The notes below the pieces were generated by a model. The model was not told where the DNA came from, did not search any database, and worked only from the letters and a program-made list of their open reading frames with translations. Below, piece after piece: positions 1 to 4,875 of a DNA stretch of 6,469 nt (position 1 is its first letter; the number at the start of each line of letters is the position of its first letter). A program made the translations under genes and the position numbers. The stretch spans positions 1 through 6,469 of the forward strand of contig CAZADH010000325.1 of assembly GCA_964483805.1 (NCBI GenBank), read 5' to 3'. Origin of the DNA: CAZADH01 sp964483805 (GTDB lineage Bacteria; Muiribacteriota; Ozemobacteria; Ozemobacterales; Ozemobacteraceae).

Positions 1-597
1 CTGAGCGGTTCGACCCCGGTCGAGACCTTTGCGGCCACGACGCTGACGCCGGCCGCCGTCGACACCTTCACCGCCGCCCAGATCGGCGGCCCGGTGGCGA
101 CCACGGGCACCGGGCCTGGAACCGGGACTGGGACGGGGACCGGCACCGCGGCGTCATACAATTGGAATACCGTCTTTCCGGACGGGCTGCTCGACTCGGC
201 CGGGCAGCCGGTGAGCATGTCCCGTCTCGACGGCAAACTGGTCGGCCTGTACTTTTCGGCGAGTTGGTGCCAGCCCTGTCGCGACTTCAGCCCTCTGCTC
301 GTCAGTTTCCGCAACACCAACGCGGCGCAGTTCGAGGTCGTGCTTATCCCGTCCGATCAGACGGCGACCGCCCAACTTGCCTATATGGTGCAATACAATA
401 TGTTGTGGCCGACGATCCCGTTTACGTCGTCAGTCAAACAGACCCTCGCTACCCAATACAACGTGTCCGGGATTCCCAAGCTGGTCATCCTGTCGAGTTC
501 GGGCCGCCTGATCACCGAGAACGGGCGGTCCGACGTGACCTTCAACCCGACGACCTGCTTGCAGACCTGGCAAACCGCGGCAGCAGCAGCGCCGTGA
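1..597 (+). CDS. C-terminal part of a protein ending in a nucleoredoxin/tryparedoxin-like thioredoxin domain (5' truncated)
   Basis: The frame is open from the first base, so the true start lies left of the window; a GTG at 94 is possible but would begin inside a linker. In window residue numbers, 1-34 are Thr/Ala-rich sequence of unknown fold, 35-49 a Gly-Thr linker, and about 53-190 a thioredoxin fold. The fold contains the redox motif Trp-Cys-Gln-Pro-Cys (89-93) after a YFSAS strand, a WPTIPF segment typical of nucleoredoxin/tryparedoxin proteins, and the cis-Pro loop SGIPKLVIL (Pro159). Both active-site cysteines are present, so disulfide exchange is the expected chemistry, by family knowledge. 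The domain sits at the C-terminus behind a flexible linker, which suggests an appendage to a larger, perhaps exported, protein; no signal peptide can be seen because the N-terminus is missing. The codons caa-tac-aat/aac occur twice and carry the TGTATTG word on the opposite strand. The next gene, a beta-barrel, follows after 203 bases. Confidence 0.88.
   Translation: MSGSTPVETFAATTLTPAAVDTFTAAQIGGPVATTGTGPGTGTGTGTGTAASYNWNTVFPDGLLDSAGQPVSMSRLDGKLVGLYFSASWCQPCRDFSPLLVSFRNTNAAQFEVVLIPSDQTATAQLAYMVQYNMLWPTIPFTSSVKQTLATQYNVSGIPKLVILSSSGRLITENGRSDVTFNPTTCLQTWQTAAAAAP
103..147 (+). repeat. Gly-Thr codon repeat (linker)
   Basis: Alternating Thr and Gly codons (acg/acc/act with ggc/ggg/gga, one Pro interrupting) encode a 15-residue Gly-Thr linker between the unknown upstream part and the thioredoxin domain. 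The degenerate 6-bp periodicity makes it a likely site of slippage and length variation between strains. Confidence 0.75.
390..397 (-). repeat. Iterated octamer TGTATTGC, copy 1
   Basis: The minus strand reads TTGTATTGC. On the plus strand it lies in Val-Gln-Tyr-Asn codons of the thioredoxin gene. A near copy, TTGTATTGG, lies 64 bases away at 453-461 in a second Gln-Tyr-Asn. Confidence 0.5.
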
Positions 598-616
598 TCG
601 CGACCCCGGTGCACTA

Positions 617-775
617 CGCCCATCGTGGGCGGGCGGGTCGCTTGCGACTGCGCCATCGTGGCTGCAAGCGCCCACTGCGCCATCCGTGGCGGGCGGGCCG
701 TTTGCACTGTCCCAAACTTCGTTCGGGACCGCCGTCCGTGGCGGCAAACGACCACTGCACCCATCCGGGGCGGGC
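617..775. repeat. Cluster of five imperfect GC-rich hairpin repeats in the 598-800 intergenic region
   Basis: Five related short palindromes follow the thioredoxin stop: 617-631 (6-bp stem around TCG), 652-662 (4 bp), 678-691 (5 bp), 729-744 (5 bp) and about 760-770 (imperfect). Copies 1, 3 and 5 continue into GGGCGGG-like tracts and are preceded by CACT(G/A)C. Copies 1+2 and 3+4 form two larger units closed by longer arms: CGCTTGC (639-645) with GCAAGCG (664-670), and CGTTTGC (699-705) with GCAAACG (744-750). The two arms differ by one compensatory pair (C-G to T-A). The second unit also contains GTCCC (709-713) with GGGAC (725-729). No T-tract follows, so these are not classical terminators. 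They resemble REP-type palindromic elements or a structured leader of the beta-barrel gene; which one cannot be decided from this window. Confidence 0.6.
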
Positions 776-800
776 GATTCGTCTCTGCCGCGGCGTGGCG

Positions 801-1997
801 ATGCTCGCTGCCCTCACCGTTCTGCTCGCCGGCATCGCCGCACCGGCCGGGTGCCAACCACGCGACCGCACGGCCAAGGCCGAAGAGCTCCCGGTCTGCA
901 CCGGGCCCGAGTGCGGGCTTGGCGGCGGCGCACATGCGGCAGGCCCAAGCATCGATGCACTCATGGGCGCCGATCTGCTCAATCCCGACGCTGGGGGCGC
1001 CGGCCTGGGCGCGTGGGCCGAGACAACACCCGATGACTGGGCGACGCCGTCCGGTCCGACCGCGTCACCGCTCCCGGAGCGTCCGGCCGGCCAGGTGCGG
1101 GCCGCTCGCGGCAAAGACCGCCACGACACGCGAACGCCACACTGGCTGCTCGCTCTCGGCCTCGAGACCAACGACAACGTGCCCACGGTTTCTGACGAAC
1201 TGGCGACGCGCGTCGGCGACACCAGAGATTACCATGTATTTACACGCCTGTCGGCGCAGACGCCGCTGGTGACCGGGTCGCACACCCTGCTCGTCGGCGA
1301 GGCCGGCCTCTATACCAACAACTACCATCGCCTCGACACCTACGAACTGAACCAGTGGCAGGCCGCACTCACCTGGACCCGGAGGCACCGGCGCTACCGC
1401 TGGCAACTGAGACCATGGGTGAACGCCCTCGCCCTCGACCACCGGCCGTTCGTCGACCGGCGCGGTCTCGACCTCACCTGGACGCAGCGCCCGACCGGCA
1501 ATCGCTGGTGGGAGTTGCGCACCAGCCTGGCGGCCAGCGACTACCGTTACGAGCAGGCCAACCCGGCGCAAGACCGCAGCGGCCGCGACACGGTGGTCGC
1601 GGCCCGTCATTACTGGCACGGCAACGCCGGGCACAGCCGACGCCTGGTGATCGGACTCGGTGTCGAGACCGGGCAGACGGTGGCCCGCGGCGACGATTAC
1701 GACGCGCAGAGCCGCACCGTGCACGGCCTGGCCGTGACCGAGTGGTCACCGCGACTGACGGTGTCGGCGCAGCTTGGCTACAGCGCGCGCGATTACCGCC
1801 ACGCCAACAGCCGCGATACCGCCGGCCGGGCTCGGCGCGATCGCGAGTGGTCAACCGGAGTGCGCGCCGCCTTCAAACTGCGAACAGATACGCACGTTGT
1901 ATTGCATGCGTCCGATCGCGTCAACGGCTCGAACCTGTCGGATTGGTTTGCCTACCGCTGCCGCACCGCCGGGTTATCGCTCGAGATCGGGTTCTGA
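801..1997 (+). CDS. Predicted outer-membrane beta-barrel protein with signal peptide
   Basis: From the ATG at 801 this is 398 residues. Residues 1-16 form a short hydrophobic signal ending Ala-Pro-Ala before Gly-Cys. Residues 19-112 are a Gly/Pro/Ala-rich, probably disordered or periplasmic segment. From about 113 to 398 the sequence alternates polar and hydrophobic residues with many Trp/Tyr and charged turns, as in transmembrane beta-strands, and it ends SLEIGF with the terminal Phe used by the Bam machinery. The closing pattern (SN, aromatic, Tyr-Arg, GLSLEIGF) recalls the last two strands of Slam/EpsL-type barrels, but I cannot name a family. The role is inferred as an envelope channel or assembly protein. 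The start is uncertain: the frame is open from far upstream, there is no clear Shine-Dalgarno before 801, and the n-region lacks a positive charge. A GTG at 738 would add Arg residues but begins inside the hairpin cluster. Its stop converges on the minus-strand gene 19 bases away. Confidence 0.72.
   Translation: MLAALTVLLAGIAAPAGCQPRDRTAKAEELPVCTGPECGLGGGAHAAGPSIDALMGADLLNPDAGGAGLGAWAETTPDDWATPSGPTASPLPERPAGQVRAARGKDRHDTRTPHWLLALGLETNDNVPTVSDELATRVGDTRDYHVFTRLSAQTPLVTGSHTLLVGEAGLYTNNYHRLDTYELNQWQAALTWTRRHRRYRWQLRPWVNALALDHRPFVDRRGLDLTWTQRPTGNRWWELRTSLAASDYRYEQANPAQDRSGRDTVVAARHYWHGNAGHSRRLVIGLGVETGQTVARGDDYDAQSRTVHGLAVTEWSPRLTVSAQLGYSARDYRHANSRDTAGRARRDREWSTGVRAAFKLRTDTHVVLHASDRVNGSNLSDWFAYRCRTAGLSLEIGF
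1898..1905 (+). repeat. Iterated octamer TGTATTGC, copy 2
   Basis: It lies inside the beta-barrel gene in Val-Val-Leu-His, read as gtt-gta-ttg-cat. Codons gta and ttg are rare beside the GC-ending codons used around them. The extended form is TTGTATTGC. Confidence 0.5.
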
Positions 1998-2016
1998 TCG
2001 ACGCGCACCGACCGTT

Positions 2017-2649
2017 TCAACGGATCTGCCGCTCGATGAAACTCCGCCGGGTGAGCACGAAGAGAAAATAGGCCCCGTATTCGTAGCGCAGATCGGCGGG
2101 GGTTATCGTGGAGCGCTGCTCCCACTCGTTGTCACGAACCCGCACCAGCGCCCGCATGTTCACGTGGCTTTCCGCAGCGTTGAGCTGCATGAGGTATTGA
2201 TCCATGACCGGGTTGTAACCACCCGGAACGGTGACGAGGAAGCTGCGGGCCTCGCGAAACAGTTTGGCAAAAGCCCTGGCGTTCAGCGGCGGATCGAGCG
2301 GCTGGCCGCAATCGCCGGCACCGATGTGCTCGAACGTCGAGATCGAGAGGATGTCTTTGCCGGTGCAGTCGATGTCGAGGTAGCTCGCGCGAATGTTGAC
2401 CAACGGGTGCTTGTCACCCGGGTCGATGACATTCAATACACGGTATGGCCAGTAGTAGGGGGTTACGCCTCCCACCTCGACCACCGACTCGCGTGGCGTC
2501 GTGGCGAGAAACAGGTCGGCGAGCGGCATTTCGACCGCCCGCTCACTCATCGCTTCGGGCGGGTGGCCACAATTGTGGTGATGTGCGAACAGGGGCAATG
2601 TCGCCCCACCCAGGGTGAAGGTCTGAAACGACGGGCGGATCACACCCAT
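2017..2649 (-). CDS. Orphan class I SAM-methyltransferase-like protein
   Basis: This 210-residue protein has a Rossmann-type methyltransferase core. A family-typical lead-in (SERAVEMPLADLF, 35-47) is followed by motif I VVEVGG (56-61), where the acidic residue and single Gly pair replace the usual GxGxG. Next come VIDPGD with Asp76 in the ribose-binding position, LDID (91-94), and ISTFEHIG (103-110) as motif IV. A late strand, FLVTVPGGYNP (137-147), follows. This arrangement matches a family of methyltransferase-domain proteins often annotated as hypothetical and found in surface-polysaccharide loci; the substrate is unknown. The start ATG has AAAGGA (2657-2662 on the complement) 7 bases upstream. 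The gene begins 16 bases after the stop of the Pmp3-like gene, so the two are probably one operon. The loose motif I leaves open that it binds a nucleotide without methylating. It carries one TGTATTG word at 2434-2440 as gta-ttg. Confidence 0.82.
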   Translation of the reverse strand: MGVIRPSFQTFTLGGATLPLFAHHHNCGHPPEAMSERAVEMPLADLFLATTPRESVVEVGGVTPYYWPYRVLNVIDPGDKHPLVNIRASYLDIDCTGKDILSISTFEHIGAGDCGQPLDPPLNARAFAKLFREARSFLVTVPGGYNPVMDQYLMQLNAAESHVNMRALVRVRDNEWEQRSTITPADLRYEYGAYFLFVLTRRSFIERQIR

Positions 2650-2665
2650 GAAAGGGTCCTTTCGT

Positions 2666-2866
2666 TCACGGCCGGCGCGTCACCGCGTTGCCGTCTTTGT
2701 CGACGACGACGACCTGCGGGCTGTTGCAGATGACCAGGGCCGCGATGACGCCGGGGATCCAGCCGACCAGGGTCAGCAGAAACACGATCACGATGTTGCC
2801 GCACCCGCGGTCGAGCACCGCGAGCGGCGGAAAGATCACGGCCAGAAACACTTGCAGACAGGTCAT
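2666..2866 (-). CDS. Pmp3/YqaE (UPF0057) family small membrane protein
   Basis: This 66-residue protein has two hydrophobic helices (about 3-19 and 24-47) joined by a short turn. It carries the Pmp3 signature: LAVIFPPLAV, then a Cys/Gly turn, then a second helix containing LTLVGWIPGVIAAL. Family knowledge: these proteolipids sit in the cytoplasmic membrane, respond to salt, cold or other stress, and affect membrane potential in yeast; the bacterial role is poorly defined. The length is slightly above the usual 50-60 because of a hydrophilic C-terminal tail (residues 48-66). The start is set by a strong AGGAGG (complement of 2872-2877) 5 bases before the ATG. It is the first gene of a minus-strand pair with the methyltransferase-like gene and is divergent from the YkgJ-type gene. 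Confidence 0.9.
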   Translation of the reverse strand: MTCLQVFLAVIFPPLAVLDRGCGNIVIVFLLTLVGWIPGVIAALVICNSPQVVVVDKDGNAVTRRP

Positions 2867-2888
2867 GCCACCCTCCTCGTCGCCTCGC

Positions 2889-2896
2889 TGTATTGC
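2889..2896 (+). repeat. Iterated octamer TGTATTGC, copy 3 (intergenic)
   Basis: The form is CTGTATTGC. It lies in the untranslated region between the Pmp3-like gene and its probable promoter, so no codon explains it. Confidence 0.5.
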
Positions 2897-2908
2897 ACAA
2901 CGACTTCG

Positions 2909-2914
2909 ATAATA
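2909..2914 (-). promoter_or_regulatory. Candidate -10 box for the Pmp3-methyltransferase operon
   Basis: The minus strand reads TATTAT, one base from the TATAAT consensus, in an otherwise GC-rich stretch. Transcription would start near 2902, giving a leader of about 35 bases that contains the AGGAGG. The -35 at the right distance (TTTCGT) is poor. Confidence 0.4.
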
Positions 2915-2979
2915 CTACACCTGCAACCACAACGAAACGACACCACGACGATTCGCGCGGGGCGGCGGCAACCGCACTG

Positions 2980-2988
2980 TGCTATGCT
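2980..2988 (+). promoter_or_regulatory. Candidate extended -10 promoter (TGC-TATGCT) for the YkgJ-type gene
   Basis: TG at 2980-2981, one base, then TATGCT at 2983-2988 fits an extended -10. The expected transcription start, about 7 bases on, coincides with the ATG at 2995. No -35 is recognisable. This would give a leaderless or near-leaderless message. Confidence 0.4.
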
Positions 2989-2994
2989 GTCGGC

Positions 2995-3267
2995 ATGCAG
3001 TGTCGCCCCGGCTGTGCAGCCTGTTGTATTGCTCCGTCGATCTCGTCGCCGATTCCCGGTATGCCCGAGGGCAAACCGGCGAATTCGCGCTGCGTGCAAC
3101 TGACCGACGACGGCCGATGCCGACTGTTCGGTCGGCCCGAGCGGCCCGCGGTCTGCTCCAGCCTGCACCCGACGCGCGAGATGTGCGGCGAGAATGCCGA
3201 TGAAGCTTTGGCCCACCTGGCGCACCTGGAAGCCGCGACCGCACCCCCACGTCAACGGCACGATTGA
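2995..3267 (+). CDS. YkgJ-family cysteine-cluster protein
   Basis: From the ATG at 2995 the protein has 90 residues with eight cysteines (3, 7, 10, 11, 33, 42, 54, 64). They are arranged as in the small YkgJ/UPF0153-like family: CxxxCxxCC near the N-terminus, APSISSPIPGMPEGKPA, then CVQL-DGRCxLFGRPERPAVCSSL and a final MCG. By family knowledge the cysteines probably bind zinc or an iron-sulfur cluster; the cellular role is unknown. The start is chosen because the family begins at MxCRxGC. An in-frame ATG at 2893 would add a low-complexity extension not found in relatives. No Shine-Dalgarno precedes 2995. The run tgt-tgt-att-gct for Cys-Cys-Ile-Ala is strikingly AT-ending and contains one TGTATTGC word. 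Confidence 0.87.
   Translation: MQCRPGCAACCIAPSISSPIPGMPEGKPANSRCVQLTDDGRCRLFGRPERPAVCSSLHPTREMCGENADEALAHLAHLEAATAPPRQRHD
3025..3032 (+). repeat. Iterated octamer TGTATTGC, copy 4
   Basis: It lies in the YkgJ-type gene, read as tgt-att-gct after another tgt. Four consecutive third positions are T, where neighbouring codons end mostly in C or G. The reading frame differs from copy 2. The extended form is TTGTATTGC. Confidence 0.5.
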
Positions 3268-3270
3268 CCG

Positions 3271-3299
3271 CCGGCAGGAACCGTCCTCGCTGCTGCCGG
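3271..3299 (+). terminator. Hairpin after the YkgJ-type gene, possible terminator
   Basis: A 7-bp perfect stem, CCGGCAG (3271-3277) with CTGCCGG (3293-3299), has a 15-base loop and starts 4 bases after the stop codon. The following bases are only mildly T-rich and lack a run of T, so termination is plausible but unproven. Confidence 0.4.
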
Positions 3300-3363
3300 T
3301 TCGAATTGTCTGTCACGACTGCCACGCCAAGCTTGCAGCCCAGCCCTGGTTCGCCGAAGTCAA

Positions 3364-3376
3364 TATGATGTATACT
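3364..3376 (+). promoter_or_regulatory. Candidate -10 region for the methyltransferase-membrane protein pair
   Basis: An AT-rich island contains two overlapping -10 choices, TATGAT (3364-3369) and TATACT (3371-3376), in a GC-rich 191-base gap. No convincing -35 is visible at 16-18 bases. TGTATTGC copy 5 overlaps the second box by its first base. Confidence 0.35.
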
Positions 3377-3383
3377 GTATTGC
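3376..3383 (+). repeat. Iterated octamer TGTATTGC, copy 5 (intergenic)
   Basis: The form is CTGTATTGC, directly downstream of the candidate -10 box and about 80 bases before the methyltransferase start. It is non-coding in the chosen annotation. Confidence 0.5.
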
Positions 3384-3444
3384 ATCCTGCCCCGCCGCGG
3401 CGTGTCAACCCGCGGTTGTCGTCCCGCGCTCTGCCGTGACCCAA

Positions 3445-3450
3445 GGAGGA
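3445..3450 (+). promoter_or_regulatory. Ribosome binding site deciding the start at 3459
   Basis: AAGGAGGA (3443-3450) precedes the ATG at 3459 by 8-9 bases. It rules out the in-frame upstream start at 3402. Confidence 0.85.
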
Positions 3451-3458
3451 ACCTCTTC

Positions 3459-4259
3459 ATGCAACGCAATATCCACCTCGAGAAACAGCGCGCCGCCGCG
3501 TTCAACGGCGCCTCCGAGCACTACCGGCAGCACCGGCCCGGGTATCCCGAGGCGGTGCGCGACACGATCGTCGCGCGCACGGGTCTGCGCCCCGGCGCCG
3601 ACCTGCTCGAGATCGGGGTCGGTCCGGGCCAGGCGTCGCGGCTGTTTGTCGGCCGCGGCTATCGAATCGTCGGCGTCGAGCCCGGCGACCGCCTGCGCGA
3701 CACCGCCCTCGCCGACCTCGGTCAGCCGCGCGACTTCACCATCGAGTCCGGCACCTTCGAGACCTGGGATCCCGCTGGCCGCCGCTTCGATCTGGCCTAT
3801 GCCGGCAGCGCTTTCCATTGGGTCGATCCGGCGATCGGCTTCCCGAAACTTGCGCGGTGCCTGCGTCCCGACGGCGGCATCGCCCTGTTCTGGAGCATGT
3901 TTCCGTCACCCGATCTGCCGATCTGGCGCGAGTTGCGCCAGGTCTACGAGCGCGAGACGCCGCAAATCGTCACCGACCGGTTCAACCGCTCGTTCGAGGT
4001 CGACATCGAAGACCGTCGCCAGTCGATCGCCAGCTCGGGCCAGTTCGTCGAGCTCACCGTCGACCGCCTGCCGTGGTCGCTAACCCTGACCGCCGACCAG
4101 TATCTCGGCCTGGTCATGACCTACTCCGACCACATCACCCTGCCGCCCGCACAACAGACCCGATTGCTGGCCGGCATTCGCGCGGTCATCGAGAACCACG
4201 GCGGCACCATCGAGCGCCCCTGGGTGACTGTTTTGTATTGCGCACGCGTGCCGGGCTGA
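3459..4259 (+). CDS. Class I SAM-dependent methyltransferase
   Basis: This 266-residue protein belongs to the Methyltransf_11/25-like group. An N-terminal cap, AAFNGASEHYRQHRPGYP (13-30), is typical of these small-molecule methyltransferases. It is followed by motif I LLEIGVGPGQASR (49-61), the acidic ribose-binding Glu74 in VGVEPG, a motif DLAYAGSAFHWVDP (111-124), and CLRPDGGIALF (134-144). The AFHW variant is common in the family that modifies small metabolites or lipids; the substrate cannot be told. The C-terminal helical lid (about 150-240) carries TADQYLGLVMTYSD and ends in a closing strand, TVLYCARV. It is complete and of normal length. The membrane-protein gene begins 7 bases after the stop, so the two are probably co-transcribed and translationally coupled. 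Near the 3' end gtt-ttg-tat-tgc-gca carries the TGTATTGC word. Confidence 0.9.
   Translation: MQRNIHLEKQRAAAFNGASEHYRQHRPGYPEAVRDTIVARTGLRPGADLLEIGVGPGQASRLFVGRGYRIVGVEPGDRLRDTALADLGQPRDFTIESGTFETWDPAGRRFDLAYAGSAFHWVDPAIGFPKLARCLRPDGGIALFWSMFPSPDLPIWRELRQVYERETPQIVTDRFNRSFEVDIEDRRQSIASSGQFVELTVDRLPWSLTLTADQYLGLVMTYSDHITLPPAQQTRLLAGIRAVIENHGGTIERPWVTVLYCARVPG
4234..4241 (+). repeat. Iterated octamer TGTATTGC, copy 6
   Basis: It lies near the end of the methyltransferase gene, read as ttg-tat-tgc (Leu-Tyr-Cys), the third possible reading frame among the copies. The extended form is TTGTATTGC. Confidence 0.5.
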
Positions 4260-4266
4260 ATTCGTC

Positions 4267-4779
4267 ATGCCGCCAACCTCTCGCCCGCTCGTAGACCGAG
4301 TCACCCCTCGGATTTCGCCGGCCATCGGCGTGGTGGCTCTGGCCTGGGGCCTGGTCGCCGTCGTGCCGGTGGTCTCGTTGGCCCAATCGGTCGACGGGCT
4401 CGTACTGATGATGGCCGGCTGGAATGCTCTCCCCATGCTGCTTGCCTGGCTCTTCGCCCCGCGGGAGGAAGACGCCGGCTGGCCCACGGGGATCCACGCG
4501 ACCGTTCTGGGCATCTGCGCCGTTCTGCACGCGCGCGGTCACTGGCTGGCGTTCTACTCGCCCGACCGCCGGCCCGACGGCCAGGCCGCCTTTGCCTTTG
4601 TCGTGCTCCCGATCATCGCCCTGATTCCGGTGTGCATCTCGGTGGGCTTCTGCAATCTGCTCGTCGTCAGGCGCCGGTTCGCCACCACAGGATCGCTCGA
4701 AGCAACGACGTTGTTCTGGATCGCGTGCCTCGTGGGCGGCATTGCTGCCGCGTTCTGGTTCTCGACCATAGGCGGATGA
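4267..4779 (+). CDS. Unrecognised multi-pass membrane protein
   Basis: I do not recognise this 170-residue protein. It has four clear hydrophobic helices (about 18-39, 43-64, 108-131 and 146-166) and a weaker fifth candidate at 74-96 interrupted by His-Ala-Arg-Gly-His. Charged loops fall at 65-71 (PREEDAG) and 98-105 (SPDRRPDG). A positively charged segment, RRR at 135-137, follows helix 4. No catalytic motif or signal peptide is seen. It begins 7 bases after the methyltransferase stop with no visible Shine-Dalgarno of its own, which suggests translational coupling to that gene. A joint function, such as modifying a membrane-associated small molecule, would be speculation. Confidence 0.78.
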   Translation: MPPTSRPLVDRVTPRISPAIGVVALAWGLVAVVPVVSLAQSVDGLVLMMAGWNALPMLLAWLFAPREEDAGWPTGIHATVLGICAVLHARGHWLAFYSPDRRPDGQAAFAFVVLPIIALIPVCISVGFCNLLVVRRRFATTGSLEATTLFWIACLVGGIAAAFWFSTIGG

Positions 4780-4804
4780 TCGCGGTTAGCACGCTGCCGC
4801 ACGC

Positions 4805-4816
4805 CGGGCCGGCCCG
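4805..4816. repeat. 12-bp perfect GC palindrome next to the caspase-gene promoter
   Basis: CGGGCCGGCCCG is its own reverse complement and ends 2 bases before the TTGACT -35 box. It could be an operator or the stem of a terminator-like hairpin for the upstream gene (no T-tract). GC-rich palindromes also arise easily by chance at this composition. Confidence 0.35.
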
Positions 4817-4818
4817 AA

Positions 4819-4847
4819 TTGACTCGCCGCTGCACTGCCGCTAGCCT
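4819..4847 (+). promoter_or_regulatory. Sigma70-like promoter TTGACT-N17-TAGCCT for the caspase-dehydratase unit
   Basis: A -35 box TTGACT (4819-4824, five of six to consensus) and a -10 box TAGCCT (4842-4847, weaker) are 17 bases apart, the optimal distance. Transcription would begin near 4854, giving a leader of about 22 bases that includes the GGAGG. It is the best-formed promoter in the window. Confidence 0.5.
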
Positions 4848-4864
4848 GAGCGAAATCAACCACC

Positions 4865-4869
4865 GGAGG
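4865..4869 (+). promoter_or_regulatory. Ribosome binding site deciding the start at 4876
   Basis: GGAGG lies 6 bases before the ATG at 4876. Together with the signal peptide that begins there, it overrides the longer in-frame start at 4819, which would overlap the -35 box. Confidence 0.85.
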
Positions 4870-4875
4870 CACGCC

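Noticed and set aside
617..631. Intrinsic terminator for the thioredoxin gene
   Set aside because: The stem is good but it is followed by a G-rich tract, not a T-tract.
611..780. CRISPR array
   Set aside because: The repeats are short, imperfect and unevenly spaced (about 33, 28, 52 and 28 bases), with no identical repeats or unique spacers and no cas genes.
162..800. Long in-frame extension of the beta-barrel frame starting at an ATG at 162, overlapping the thioredoxin gene
   Set aside because: It is Arg-rich, low-complexity translation out of frame with a clear thioredoxin domain, and the hydrophobic signal begins only near 801.
840..857. Lipoprotein lipobox before Cys18 of the beta-barrel protein
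   Set aside because: The residues are Pro-Ala-Gly-Cys. Pro at -3 is atypical, and an Ala-Pro-Ala signal peptidase I site just before fits better.
2651..2662. Short palindrome AAAGGGTCCTTT covering the ribosome site of the minus-strand methyltransferase-like gene
   Set aside because: Only a 4-bp stem with a 4-base loop is possible, too weak to argue for regulation.
1774..2733. Open plus-strand frame of about 319 codons across 1774-2733
   Set aside because: It is antisense to the methyltransferase-like gene, which has recognisable motifs and a ribosome site. The plus frame has no domain and is a product of high G+C.
3194..3439. Plus-strand frame with a Cys-His-Asp-Cys-His (CxxCH haem-like) motif
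   Set aside because: It starts inside the YkgJ-type gene in another frame, has no ribosome site or export signal, and has no other cytochrome feature.
2915..3505. Minus-strand frame of 196 codons opposite the YkgJ-type gene
   Set aside because: Arg/Gly-rich shadow crossing two intergenic regions with promoter-like sequence; no domain.
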